From Nymphalis io (taxonomy: Eukaryota > Arthropoda > Insecta > Lepidoptera > Nymphalidae): 64,000 bases of DNA. Of this stretch, positions 21,377-32,189 are shown in pieces (within the stretch, counting starts at the first letter, position 1; each line of letters opens with the position of its first letter). The stretch covers positions 3,534,001 through 3,598,000 of the forward strand of contig NC_065905.1 in NCBI RefSeq assembly GCF_905147045.1. The letters are read 5' to 3'. The position numbers were made by a program, and so were the translations under genes. The notes beneath the pieces were generated by a model. It was not told where the DNA came from. It did not search any database and saw nothing but the letters and a program-made list of their open reading frames with translations.

Positions 21377-22324
21377 ATGGTTTCATATTTCACTATTGAT
21401 GCTACGGGTGAAGTCACGAATTTTCAAAAAGAGATATCTAACATGATGCATGGTTTTGGAGATAACCCGAATCCCAATGCTGCAACAGTTGTTTTAGTAG
21501 AAAATATCGTTCTACAGCAACTTAGGTCAATGTTACAAGAAGCCTTGAATAACTCGACTATGAGAGGCGCAAATACTATAACAAATTATGATATAATTTA
21601 TTTAGTGAGGAAAAATCCTGTCAAATTAAAAAGACTTCACGATTACCAAATAAAACTTGACCGAATAGATAGAAATCGTCCATCAACGGTCACGACGCCG
21701 ACAGATACGATTTTACCCGGAATCATTTTAGAAGAAGAAAAAGAAGTCACACTAAAGAAAAAACGAACTCACATCGATGTTATAAAAGAAATCGACGAAA
21801 CTGATGAAATGAGTCTAATAAAATTCGATGCTATTGATTATTTGAGAAAAGTAAGAGCATCCAAACTAACTGAATCAATGTCTTATGAAAAATATGAGGC
21901 ATATCATAAAGCTAGGTGCAGTTCATTTCGTTCAAGTTATGGTCTCACTAAAGGTTTTGTTAAGCTAGAAAGATGGATCAATCCAAATAAAGAACTTAAA
22001 ATAAACCCACTAGCTTTAGAAGTCCTGTGTTTTCTAGCTTATGAGACTGTTGCAGAAATAGTCGATGCTGTCTTCTTGATACGACAGGATAGTAAGAAGA
22101 AGAGTGGGGACCCATTTAGCAAGTTTGAGGGTGGTTACTTTTGCAATCCACAGAGTTTGAACAATGCTGTTTATATTAAATCAGGTTATGAAGGTTGTCC
22201 AGCGATAACGGTAGCTGAAGTGAGGGAAGTGCTAAGACGGTATTTCACACCTAGAAATGGAATGAATGGTCTCTTTTACAGGAATATGAGTATGGATTTA
22301 CCTGTCAGATATATTGCAATATAA
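21377..22324 (+). CDS. SUPT3H: SAGA complex subunit SPT3 (SUPT3H), single exon
   Basis: SPT3 is the paired histone-fold subunit of the SAGA co-activator, where it helps place TBP at promoters. The frame opens further upstream, but the first ATG is at 21377, giving 315 residues, close to the usual length in animals. The N-terminal histone fold (about 14-85) includes FQKEISNMMHGFGDNPNP, VVLVENIVLQQLRSML and ITNYDIIYLVRKNPVKLKRL, all strong family wording. An acidic and lysine-rich linker (about 110-150) follows. The second histone fold (about 205-305) includes LEVLCFLAYETVAEIVDAVF and ITVAEVREVLRRYF. No intron interrupts the gene, although its neighbours have two to nine exons. The stop overlaps an AATAAA. 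Family assignment is secure. Confidence 0.95.
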   Translation: MVSYFTIDATGEVTNFQKEISNMMHGFGDNPNPNAATVVLVENIVLQQLRSMLQEALNNSTMRGANTITNYDIIYLVRKNPVKLKRLHDYQIKLDRIDRNRPSTVTTPTDTILPGIILEEEKEVTLKKKRTHIDVIKEIDETDEMSLIKFDAIDYLRKVRASKLTESMSYEKYEAYHKARCSSFRSSYGLTKGFVKLERWINPNKELKINPLALEVLCFLAYETVAEIVDAVFLIRQDSKKKSGDPFSKFEGGYFCNPQSLNNAVYIKSGYEGCPAITVAEVREVLRRYFTPRNGMNGLFYRNMSMDLPVRYIAI

Positions 22325-22339
22325 ATAAACAAAAATAAA
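22324..22339 (+). terminator. SPT3 polyadenylation signals
   Basis: AATAAA at 22324-22329 overlaps the stop codon and a second AATAAA lies at 22334-22339. The second is the more likely functional signal; a very short 3' UTR would result. Confidence 0.5.
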
Positions 22340-23034
22340 ATGTATTTTTTATTTACTTTTTTGGTAGCTTTTAAAATTTTCTATATATATATAAACATAT
22401 ATAATATTAATAAAATTAACCCCTATTAATAAGATTAAAATTGTTAAGCATTGTCATGATTTTTTTTTTAAGCATTTCCGGTAAAGAGATAAATGTTTCC
22501 AATGAAACCAATTTAAATAATATTAGAGTAAGCAGATATATAATTTATAACAATTGTAATTGTTAAATAAATACTGTTATTATTTTATCGTAATATATAA
22601 TGTAAATAGTAAAGGAGATCAACGAAAAAACAAAATTGCTTGAGATGAAAAAGTCTGGGTATTTCTAACTAAATTTACATAAACAGACATTTTTAAATTT
22701 AAAAGTTGAAATTGTTACTATTTGTTGTCCATACATAGGTTTAAGAAACCGCTATACAAAGGTAACTTTGTAATGACAATTACATACATTACAAAACATA
22801 ACGCGTCATGTTTGTCTGTCTCTCATAATGCAATAAACTAAAAATTACCGAACGGATTGTCATATGGTTTTCACCAGTGGATGGAATGATTCATGAGGAA
22901 TGTTCATAATTCATTAAGCTTTTGTGTGAATTGGCTGAAATATAAAGATTGTTAAAAATGTCGGAAAAAATCATGTTGCACAGGCGAGCGCCGCGTAAAC
23001 CAATAGTTATGTGTATGCTCACTGATGTTATAAA
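22340..23034. other. intergenic AT-rich sequence
   Basis: No gene. From about 22,840 the wording (ACCGAACGGATTGTCATATGG and similar) resembles decayed non-autonomous transposon sequence of a kind common in Lepidoptera, but no boundaries could be set. Confidence 0.35.
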
Positions 23035-23165
23035 TGCGAAAGTGAATTTTACACGTCTTAACTAATCAATGAATCATCATAAAATTTTGCATACACGTTG
23101 TCAACAGTTCTGAAAAGGACATAGGATAACTAACACCTTCCATCACGCGGGCGCAGCTACAGGTG
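23035..23165 (+). repeat. unclassified dispersed repeat with GCATACAC core
   Basis: CATCATAAAATTTTGCATAC, ACGTTGTCAACAGTTCTGAAA and CATCACGCGGGCGCAG recur in diverged form at 54515-54620 (ATCATTATGAAATTTTGCAT, ACATTATCAGGGGTACAGAAA, GAAGCCGCGTGCGGG). Possibly the end of a non-autonomous DNA element such as a Helitron; not resolved. Confidence 0.4.
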
Positions 23166-23186
23166 GGAACTAGTTAAGATATAAAC

Positions 23187-23469
23187 TACTGGTGGTAGAG
23201 CTTTGTGCAAGCTCGTCTGGGTAGGTACCACCCACTCATCAGATATTCTACCGCAAAACAGCAATACTTGATATTGTTGTGTTCCGGTTTGAAGGGTGAG
23301 TGAGCCAGTGTAATTACAGGCACAAGGGACATAAAATCTTAGTTCCCAAGGTTGGTGGCGCATTGGATATGTAAGCGATGGTTGACATTTCTTACAATGC
23401 CAATGTCTAAGAGCGTTGGTGACCACTTACCATCAGGTGGCCCATATGCTCGTCCGCCTTCCTATTCTA

Positions 23470-23556
<87 letters not shown>

Positions 23557-23578
23557 AAAAAAATAAAAATAAAAATAA
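23187..23578 (+). repeat. SINE family A, apparently young, with 82-A tail
   Basis: Full-length copy closely matching those at 24180 and 48039. It ends in CTATTCTATAT and an uninterrupted run of 82 A (23473-23554), followed by A-rich sequence. ATAAAC occurs just before the head (23181-23186) and again after the tail (about 23575-23580), a possible target-site duplication. Confidence 0.9.
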
Positions 23579-23904
23579 ACGCTTATTCCAAGCGAGGCGA
23601 GGGTTACTAGTAAAATTTAAAACAAACAAACTGTTTATTGAACTCTATAGGCATTTAGTCGCAACAAGATGGACTTATGGTTGTTAGAAGAAAGAAATAG
23701 ACACCAGAAAAAACATCACTGCCGCTTTTTAATTGATAGTACAAACAACTGATTGTTTAGAAAAACACATAATTGAAAACCATAAATATAATGTGGCCAT
23801 CACGAGACGCCTGGTAAACGTGAAGCATGATATATAAGCGTGTTTATGATTATCGAATGAATTTATAATTAACGCAATAAATAACACACACAAGGTATTT
23901 ACAC
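23579..23904. other. non-coding sequence, nothing recognised
   Basis: About 320 bp of unique-looking AT-rich sequence between repeats. No ORF or RNA gene was seen. Confidence 0.35.
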
Positions 23905-24015
23905 AAAAAAAAATTTAACATCGCCGAGGACGGTGGAGAGGGGTATGACGGTATATGAGAGTGTCATGCCGTTTGCCATCACGGCATACGAGTCCCCAAG
24001 GTGCGTCAATAGGTC
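23905..24015 (-). repeat. unclassified dispersed repeat (GACTCGTATGCCGTGACG family)
   Basis: Reverse complement of the motif at 18490 and 29378: GTTTGCCATCACGGCATACG followed by AGTCCCCAAGGTGCGTC. It ends on the left in a run of A/T that would be a 3' tail in this orientation. Confidence 0.5.
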
Positions 24016-24179
24016 TTTCACTCGGAGAAGAAAATAGCCAAACCTGAGATGTATGGTCGAAATAAGAAGGTATTTTTTAGGTAGTTTATAAAAAGCATTG
24101 AAAACGCTTATGACTATGTTAATGTCTATGATTTTATAATTTATTATAGTTATATAATATAATACTGCGAATATTATAT

Positions 24180-24477
24180 TTTTTTTTTTTTTTATAGAAT
24201 AGGAAGGCGGACTAGCATTATGGGCCACCTGATGGTAAGTGGTCACCAACGCTCTTAGACATTTTCATTGTAAGAAATGTCAACCATCGCTTACATATCC
24301 AATGCGCCACCAACCTTGGGAACTAAGATTTTATGTCCCTTGTGCCTGTAATTACACTGGCTCACTCACCCTTCAAACCGGAACACAACAATATCAAGTA
24401 TTGCTGTTTTGCGGTAGAATATCTGATGAGTGGGTGGTACCTACCCAGACGAGCTTGCACAAAGCCCTACCACCAGT
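24180..24477 (-). repeat. SINE family A, full length
   Basis: Inverse copy beginning with a T run (the poly-A tail), then ATAGAATAGGAAGGCGG and ending GGGCTTTGTGC-type head in reverse (AAAGCCCTACCACCAG). It is nearly identical to the copy at 23187, in the opposite orientation about 1 kb away. Confidence 0.9.
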
Positions 24478-25131
24478 ATAATAAATATGTCAATTAGACA
24501 AACTTAAAACTTCCTTTTTATATTATTAGTGTGATATTATCGCTGCCTTCTATAGTAGTGTTGGAAAATAGACGAAAGCCCAACGCAAATATTTGTGTAA
24601 GTACCTGATACTTGTACAGGCTGGGGTGTTTTCATTGAAGGTATCCAACCTGTCGAGAATTTGTAATTAAAGCTCTGAATAACACGATAGTCCATGGCTC
24701 ATGTCTATTGTTTACGTTTAGACTTTAAAATGGTTTTAGTCAATACGGACCCTCCTCTTCAGGATAGACGGCTTAAGATCTCTTTTGTTGTATTACAAAA
24801 TTACTACTCACCTACAACTTATATAAAAAAATGGCCTAATTATTTTTCTGTGTATTTTTGTCGTCATATTGTCTGAATTTGGCAGAATATTTTGCACACA
24901 AGTATTTCAAGTGTAGGTTACATATTTAATAAAAAATGTTTAGTTTGCATTGGCAGGCTGTCCACACTATATACCCTTTTAACGATTTTAGAACTAGGTA
25001 ATATATATATATATATATTATTTCATTTTATTATTATAGTTTTTTTAATTTGCAAAAAAAAAAACTAATAAAATTTGTATATATATATATATTGCCTTGG
25101 ACTATTTAAATATATATATATATATATATAT
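24478..25131. other. non-coding sequence, nothing recognised
   Basis: AT-rich with TA microsatellites at 25000-25020 and 25078-25130. A short + frame at 24694-24876 has no recognisable domain and is not supported as a gene. Confidence 0.35.
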
Positions 25132-25432
25132 ACAGTAACAGCCTGTAAATGTCCTACTGCTGGGCTAAGGCCTCCTCTTCTTTTTGAGGAGAAGGTTTGG
25201 AGCTTATTCCACCACGCTGCTCCAATGCGAGTTGGTGGAATACACATGTGGCAGAATTTCAGTGAAATTTGACACATGCAGGTTTCCTCACGATGTTTTC
25301 CTTCACCGTCAAGAACAAGATGAATTATAAACACAAATTAAGCACATGAAAATTCAGTGGTGCTTGGCCGGGTTTGAACCCACGATCATCGGTTAAGATT
25401 CACGCGTTCTAACCACTGGGCCATCTTGGCTT
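25132..25432 (-). repeat. SINE family B, full length
   Basis: Well preserved, with the head (GGCCCAGTGGTTAGAACGCG on the minus strand), B box (GGGTTCAAACCC) and 3' end (ACAGGCTGTTACTG) all present. It is inserted next to a TA microsatellite. Confidence 0.9.
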
Positions 25433-26417
25433 TTTATATTTTATATATCTACGAATACGACGTTCGACCGAATGCAATCTTAAGACCAAGAAAATAGAAA
25501 TAGAAAATAGCCCCGTTGGTGTATATTTTCTAAGTGTTGATGTGGTTTCAAAGTTGCTGACGACATTTATCCTAGAATAACTTGACCGTGTTTATTTACA
25601 AAGAGTTACAAATTAAAATACATACAATATAAAATAATATATACAATATAAAATTATGGTGCAAATAAAAATGCCGCCTCCCATATTCGAGCGACTCAAG
25701 CACCAATAACCATATAAAAGAACCGCTGAACATGATGAGTAGTTCATTATGGAATTACTCGTCGGAAAGGTGAAGAGGAGAACTTAATATTTAATACGTG
25801 ATACTACATACATACGAGTAAAATGCAATATCAATTATATTTTATAAACTTTTACAAATGTAATTCACATAAGTTTGCAGCCTCAATTTAAGGATAGTCC
25901 ATCTATTTACGTAGAATAAACAAAGTTTCATCCTACACATGATTGTGTTATTTCAAAATACAAGCGAGTATGTCCCAGCCAGGTTGTTCAACAATTAATA
26001 AACTGAATAAGTTCCCCTACACATAGGAACATTGACTAGAGTTCACAATTCACCTTGCTCTTGTATTTTGAGAGCAGTTGCTTGCAAATTTAATTTTCCC
26101 GTCTGAGTTATGGGCTGTGATATTGGAGTCTCGTAGGTCCCGCTTTGAAATAATAAAATTAGTTTATTTATTTACATGTGCTCACTTGAAGTATTTTATG
26201 ACTGTTGTTATTCAGTTTATTGCAACTATAAATAAATTTAATTAAGATTCTTAGCAGCTGTATTAGCTGAACTATTATAGACAGATTATTTCGGGCACAA
26301 CTAACGTAGATTCGAGAATATATCATAACATAAAAAGCGTTTATTTTTTCCTATATATTTTTCTACTACAACTTATTTTTTAAAAATATTTTTTATTTGA
26401 TAAAAGAGTTAATCTGT
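25433..26417. other. non-coding sequence, nothing recognised
   Basis: No gene, RNA or repeat family recognised. A local direct repeat of ACAATATAAAAT occurs near 25625-25655. Confidence 0.35.
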
Positions 26418-26512
26418 TCTGGTAAGCCAACAGCGGAGCAGCGTTGCGAAATAAGCTCCGAAGCAACTTAGGAGGTGAGGTTGTGACTTAACCAGCGGTG
26501 GAACATTAACGG
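26418..26512 (+). repeat. SINE family B fragment, degenerate
   Basis: GGAGCAGCGTTGCGAAATAAGCTCC, then GCAACTTAGGAGGTGAGG and CCAGCGGTGGAACATTAACGGGC, match the 3' end of family B in the + orientation. Confidence 0.55.
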
Positions 26513-26744
26513 GCTTTGATATTATTAAATAGTAATATAAATATATAATAGTTTATAGTTTTAAATATAATGGCTTTTTATTCGTAATTTTGTGTCGTCG
26601 CTCATAGGGGAGTATTTGCCTTAGTCACCACGCTTGGCAGGCGGGTTGGTGAACGCAGTGGCTGGAAATCTTTCACTAATAGCGCTGCTGTCCGCTATCA
26701 GGATTTGCATTTTCGGATTCCAGCATTTGTGTGGTTATACCGCC

Positions 26745-26835
26745 ACGATTTCGGTTGCCAGATAAGATCGGGATGGTTGGCGTTCTATGGGGGAGGCTTT
26801 CGTCCAGCTGTAGACGGCAAAAGGCAGAAAAAAAT
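26745..26835 (+). mobile_element. 3' end of an RTE-type LINE (fragment)
   Basis: The end of a pol frame reads DRDGWRSMGEAFVQ, then a tail of A-rich sequence. It matches the better-preserved piece at 30575-30840. The region just upstream (26590-26740) is GC-richer and may be another repeat; it is unassigned. Confidence 0.6.
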
Positions 26836-26984
26836 CGTATTTTTATAAAGACCGTCAGAACTTCCTAAATCATTGCGAGTAGGTATGGGTCTTGTATAGA
26901 TAAATTAAACATTTGTTGTTAATAAAACTATTTCGAAATACGAGTGGGCTTGGGCCGACCTTGGGGTCGGTTAACTTTTTTCCG

Positions 26985-27136
26985 ATGTAAAGGACGGTCA
27001 ATATTTCTTACAGCTCCAATGTCTATTAATGGTTGGTGATGACATTTTACCATTAGGTGGCTTATAATGTCTATGGATGGTAACTAAATTTACCATCAGG
27101 TAACTCATTTACTTATCCGACTACCTATTTTATAAA
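26985..27136 (+). repeat. SINE family A, degenerate 3' part
   Basis: Matches the 3' half of family A (ATTTCTTACAGCTCCAATGTC, GGTTGGTGATGACATTTTACC), with a local duplication of the ACCATCAGGTGG-like segment. Confidence 0.5.
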
Positions 27137-27714
27137 TACTAATATAAGTACTATTAAATAATAATCATTGTTTAATTACAATACTAATATAAAATAAGAA
27201 TGAAATAGTTTTATATGATCTATCTAATATACTATAATCGTTTACAAATTATAAGAATATGTTATAGATAACTTTTAAGGACTTTTCTCACTATGTTATA
27301 TTTAAACTTTGATATCAATGGAACTTTATGTAGATTTTCTAAATTGTATTTGATTGTTGAGTTTAGTTTCAACTGCAACTGATTACAATATGTACACGGA
27401 TCGGGGGTTATTTATAGCTCTAGCTGTGTCTAAAAATAAAGATAACGTACCTATATATGTATATATATATATATATAATGTAAAATAGTATCATATGTGA
27501 CCAAAATTTTGCCTATTTTAAACAATTTTATTTTACTTGACCCATATTTGTTTGTTTATATTTTTGTTTTAAAACCTGTAAGTGCTTTTTCAACTTTTTC
27601 TGAACCGATTCTTATGAAATTGTTTGTCGATAAAATAGGGCTAAATTTTGACAGATGTGCCTAGATTACATCATACGTTTTTTTTTACAATTTTTAATGT
27701 TTAATGACTAAAAC
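27137..27714. other. non-coding sequence, nothing recognised
   Basis: AT-rich, with a TA microsatellite at about 27455-27477. No supported feature. Confidence 0.35.
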
Positions 27715-27890
27715 AACATGCTGTTTGAGGCATGGGAGTGTAAACGCTGTCAACTTTCAAACTCTACTGATGGATTACTGTGAGGTACTTGAAAGAAAAG
27801 TCCAGTACCCAACTTTCAGTACCTAACTTTTTATTTTTGGCCCCGGGTCTGCAGCCATAAAAGCTAGCCGCTAGACCAACGAGATTATCT
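27715..27890 (-). repeat. SINE family D, diverged
   Basis: On the minus strand: head CGTTGGTCTAGCGGCTAGC with A-box character, then AGACCCGGGGCC and TGAGGCATGGGAGTG-type body in reverse. It matches 41763-41985. The B box is partly lost. Confidence 0.65.
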
Positions 27891-28014
27891 ACTCTATTAT
27901 CTATCTAGAATGCTTTTGTTTATCAATAAGATTAAAATAAACACGAAGAAATTATGGCAATTTGTATTTTAAAAGGCACCATACATATTTCATTCAATGT
28001 GGTTGTTATTAACA

Positions 28015-28190
28015 TACAGCCAAATAGCAATATTTAGAATTATTGTGTTCCGGTTTGAATGGTGAGCCAGTGTACTTACAGACATAAGGGACCATCTTAG
28101 TGCCCAAGCTTATGGTTAATATTTCTTACAGTATCAATGTCTCTGGCGGTGTTACTACTTACAATCAAATGACCAATTTGAATTAATAAA
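28015..28190 (+). repeat. SINE family A, 5'-truncated, diverged
   Basis: ATTGTGTTCCGGTTTGAATGG, CCAGTGTACTTACAGACATAAGG and ATTTCTTACAGTATCAATGTC match family A after its head. Confidence 0.7.
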
Positions 28191-28861
28191 ATAAATACAT
28201 CAATAATAAAGAAAATATTATTGAATTTATTTGTATATGTATATTTAGTAAACGCAAAATGCTGCTGAATTTACCAAAAAAAAAGAGAAATATAATATAA
28301 CCCAATATATTTGACCCTTAAGCTTTACACTAAGCATTCCTAAAACGATACGTTATTCTTACCCTATGTCGTGCTTCGAGTGGTCCCAAGTACATAGTTG
28401 AAACATACGAGAACACTTCACCCCCAGAGATCCTTCAACTCGTAGCAGACCCAATTCTAACGATTAATTGAGTGGCCGAAGGGAAGCTGAATTGGCTATC
28501 GTAGACCAAATGTTATGTTTTGTGGTTTAAGTGCGTTCGGTAACGGTTATCTTCCTTATGAATATAATATTTCTTTCCTTGTAAGGTAAACATTCTCATA
28601 TAGTATTAGTTAATATAGTTTATACTTTTTAGTATAATTTCTTCAAAAAAAAAACATTACTTGATTTCGCATACATTATTTTCTAGCTAGAATTTAAAAT
28701 GCGTATGATAGATTCGTAACGATTTTTTCCAAAAAACTCATATTCAATGAAGTCTCGTGACCTTATTTTGTCAGTCACTATCCAAGTGCACTCACTCTCA
28801 GCACTGCACTGCTGTGACAATATAATTTTTTTTAAAGTATAGATAGTATATATAGATATTC
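28191..28861. other. non-coding sequence, nothing recognised
   Basis: No ORF, RNA or repeat family recognised. Confidence 0.35.
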
Positions 28862-29031
28862 ACTAACGCCCATAGACCAATGTCTGTCTGTCATTGCAAG
28901 AAATTACACTGGTTCACCCACCTTTCAAACCGGAACACAACAATACCGAGTACTGCTGTTTTGCGGTAGAATATCTGATGAATGGGTGGTACCTACCCAG
29001 ACGAGCTTGCACAAAGCCTTACCACCGGTAT
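28862..29031 (-). repeat. SINE family A with internal deletion
   Basis: The head and middle are well preserved in reverse (CTTTCAAACCGGAACACAAC, TACCTACCCAGACGAGCTTG). The segment between the mid part and the CATTGCAAGAAAT part is deleted. Confidence 0.8.
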
Positions 29032-29377
29032 AATAATCTACAATGATGTAACTTCTTACACTTCTTAACTCCAGTGGCTGTTGAGAATTCCTTGACTGTA
29101 AAAACTCAACAAACATTTATTAGCTCGATACGGAATTCGTAACCAGGAGTTAATGATTAGCAGTTACTAGATCTACAAAAAATTAAAAACTCTTTTTTTA
29201 TCCAGGAAATTATTAATAGCTTATCTTAATTTAATAATGGCTTATTTATGTCTATATCAAACAATATATAGCATTTGTTTGAATGTGATACAAATTTCTT
29301 TCTCTCTGAGTGATTTTATATAATAATATAAGACTTAGTAAGAGTAAATTATACTTTTGTTTTAAAACATCGATTTG

Positions 29378-29440
29378 CGCGCCTTGAGGATAAAACCGAC
29401 TCGTATGCCGTGACGGCAAACGTCATGACGTGTGGAGATG
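29378..29440 (+). repeat. unclassified dispersed repeat (GACTCGTATGCCGTGACG family)
   Basis: GCGCCTTGAGGATAAAACC, GACTCGTATGCCGTGACGG, CAAACGTCATGACG: third copy of the motif at 18490 and 23905. Confidence 0.5.
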
Positions 29441-29639
29441 ATGCGTTTACTATATACTTCGTTGTTATATATCATTATTATTAATACCAATTAAAAAATA
29501 TATAAATGTTTTTATTTATATTATTTTTAATATATATTTATAATATTAGTCCATATTTATTTATTGATTTTCCATAATTGTATGTAAGCTCTTACAGTAA
29601 CCATCAACTTCGACGTTTCACATCTACCGGGCGTTAAAT

Positions 29640-29775
29640 ACGGGATCTTAAATATTATGTCCCTTGTGACTTACTCGCCTTTCAAACCGGATCAAAGCTA
29701 TACAGAGTATTGCTGTTTGGTTGTGGAATAATTGATCAGTAAGTGGTAACTATTCAGACTTAATCGGGCTTGCCA
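29640..29775 (-). repeat. SINE family A, degenerate
   Basis: TATTATGTCCCTTGTGACTTAC, CTTTCAAACCGGATC and AGTATTGCTGTTTGG are reversed family A segments with many changes. Confidence 0.55.
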
Positions 29776-30255
29776 AGTAAAAAAGCAGTTTTATATCGTA
29801 CAATTTGTTTTAATTTTTATTTGTCTCATCGATCGGTGTTTGTAGTGCTATAACTTTCAAAATGTGTACTTGTACATATATGTGTACTCTTTCATGTTTT
29901 GTTTTTTAACAAAATAATAAAATTCTTTGGTTCCCTCAAAAAACATCTAATTTTTATTTATTTTTTGATTTTAAAACATAGCAAACTAAAAATAGCATAA
30001 AGTTTTCCTTCGTAGTTAGAATTTTATTTAAATCACTTCATAATCAATATCATATTTGTCAGTGAGGATTCTGTTATCGAAGTTTGTTCAATAAGAATAA
30101 AGCTTTGAACTCCATGATTAATTAGAAGACTTTTAGTTTGAAATAGGTTGTGAGATTGACACTTTATATAAATGATAATAGTTGGTCGACTTAAAACATA
30201 TTATTTTATATACTTAATAGTGTTTTACCCACGTCTTCGCTAGCGTCATTATTCA
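29776..30255. other. non-coding sequence, nothing recognised
   Basis: AT-rich; no supported feature. Confidence 0.35.
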
Positions 30256-30556
30256 GATTTTTTTTATGATATGCAGGTGGACGAGCAAATGAGCCACTTG
30301 ATGGTAAGTGGTCACCACCGTTCATATATATTGGCGAGAGAAGAAATAATAAACATTCTTTACTTCGCTAAAGCGGCACCAACCTTGGGAACTGAGATGT
30401 TATGTCCCTTGTGCCGGTAGTTCTGGCTGGCTCTCTCTGGCTCACTCACCCTTTCAACCGAAACGCAACAATACTAAGTACCTGTTGCTGCTTAGCGGCA
30501 GAATATCTGATGACTGGGTTGGTACCTACTCAGACGGGCCTGCACAGAGCCCGGTG
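30256..30556 (-). repeat. SINE family A, diverged, near full length
   Basis: Starts with a T run and GGTGGACGAGCAAATGAGCC, continues with GATGGTAAGTGGTCACCACC, and ends with the head in reverse (CAGACGGGCCTGCACAGAGCCC). It abuts the LINE piece at 30575. Confidence 0.75.
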
Positions 30557-30574
30557 TTAACCGGGTGTAATTGC

Positions 30575-30840
30575 ATCGCGTAGACTTAGCACGCTGAAGT
30601 GGAAGTGGGCTCGTCATGTCTCCAGGCGCATTGATGGCTGATAGGGCGGACACATGCTAGAGTGGAGACCACGTTTAGGGAAACGTAGTGTAGAATGTCC
30701 TGCGGCAAGGTTGACCGACAATTTGAAAAAGGTAGCATATACTGAAAGGATGCGGGCTGAACAAGATCGGGATGGTTGGCGTTCTATGGGGGAGGCTTTC
30801 GTACAGCAGTGGACGGCAATAAGCTAAAAAAAATCCATTT
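30575..30840 (+). mobile_element. C-terminal remnant of an RTE-type LINE
   Basis: An open + frame reads LKWKWARHVSRRIDG, then two adjacent stops, then EWRPRLGKRSVECPAARLTD and AEQDRDGWRSMGEAFVQQWT, followed by an A-rich tail. The LKWKWA, RPPARW-like and W-R-S-M-G-E-A pattern is typical of the C-terminus of RTE-clade pol proteins. It is 5'-truncated and disabled. Confidence 0.75.
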
Positions 30841-31734
30841 CTGTTATAGAAGTTGGTTTTATCCTACATATTAAAAAAAACATGTTTTGTGCTAACCTAA
30901 TGTGTTAAAGGAGAAGTATGCAATTTTTCACGGTGCTGGTCCCAGTAGTTTGTGCTGTCTTTGTTATGTCAGTCAGTTAGTTATTATTTTATATTTATCC
31001 ATATTAAAGGTTAGGTCAAACTGGACGAAACCAATTACACGGCCGTTGGATTATAACTCTCTCGGACATTATTTCTTAATAAATCTTAAGTATGGAGATT
31101 ATATTTGTTGATTTTGTTTTTAGAATTCCGTTGCCGTTTAAGCCGAACTGCTTCATTTCATCGACTTCAAAAAGAAGGAAGATTATCTAATCAGCTTTAT
31201 TTTTATTGTACGCTCCTCGATAGTTTCGTCGAATGGTTTCAGTTTTTGACATTTTCAATCATATTAAAAATTTCACTTCTATGAGTGGGATTAGAAGGTT
31301 AGTGGGACGAGTGAATTTGTCATTTATTCAGTTTACGTAAGTCGATATCTTATTTAATTAATTTATTTTTATTCTATTAAATAGATTAGTTAGAAGTATT
31401 AGGTCAAGAAATAAGTTCATAATGGTGAAAAAAGTTGCATTAAGATGCAGTACAATATTACTCAAATATCTTCGTTGGTTGTAAATTAATTTTTATTATT
31501 TTTTGTTGATATTGAATATCAAAACTTTACCACATATTAAACACAATATTACACCACTAAAGATAAAATATATAACAAACAATACCTTTACAAAGTCGTT
31601 GTTCATATATAAACAGAGTTGCGTTGATTTTCCACTGCGTTTTATTTGCTTAAGTTATGACAATAATTCTCTCTCTAACTTTTGCTCGGAGGTGATCTGC
31701 ATATATCAGTTGAAATTTTACCATCAGTAGTTCA
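30841..31734. other. non-coding sequence, nothing recognised
   Basis: Short + frames at 30902-31111 and 31503-31730 show no domain and no splice context. No repeat was identified. Confidence 0.35.
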
Positions 31735-31835
31735 ATTAGGAACTCTCTCCGGTTGTATTGGATTGCCATCCCATTGGATGTGAAGGTGACGGAATTGAGA
31801 ATGCACCTGTGTTACATACTTATCACTATCTATAT
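31735..31835 (+). repeat. SINE family D fragment
   Basis: CTCTCCGGTTGTATTGGATTG, CATCCCATTGGATGTGAAGG and GAATTGAGAATGCACCTGTG match the 3' part of family D. Confidence 0.6.
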
Positions 31836-32189
31836 ATTCCATTCAGCCTCCATTGACAATAAATAACTATGGAATTCTATTGACTTCGTAGATGCACTTG
31901 GATAAGTTATTTTATTTTATTTTTTATTTATGTACCAACAGAGTATACAGAAAATTATATAAATGAAAAATGTGTACAAAGGGATAACTTATCTCTAACA
32001 AGAGATCTCTTCCAGAAACCCTGAATCTAGTGGAGATTATTTGTAATACATATTTATGGTGTAGGTACAATATCAATTAGTTTTATATTATAAAATTCAA
32101 GTAGACTTAACGATAAATGAATATATTACACACTAAATACAAATAAATATATTAATATATACCATCATCTATAATATATATATATATAC

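Noticed and set aside
24239..24481. 80-codon open frame beginning at 24239, with near-identical frames at 505, 23157 and 48011
   Set aside because: These are translations of family A SINEs, repeated with the element; not genes.
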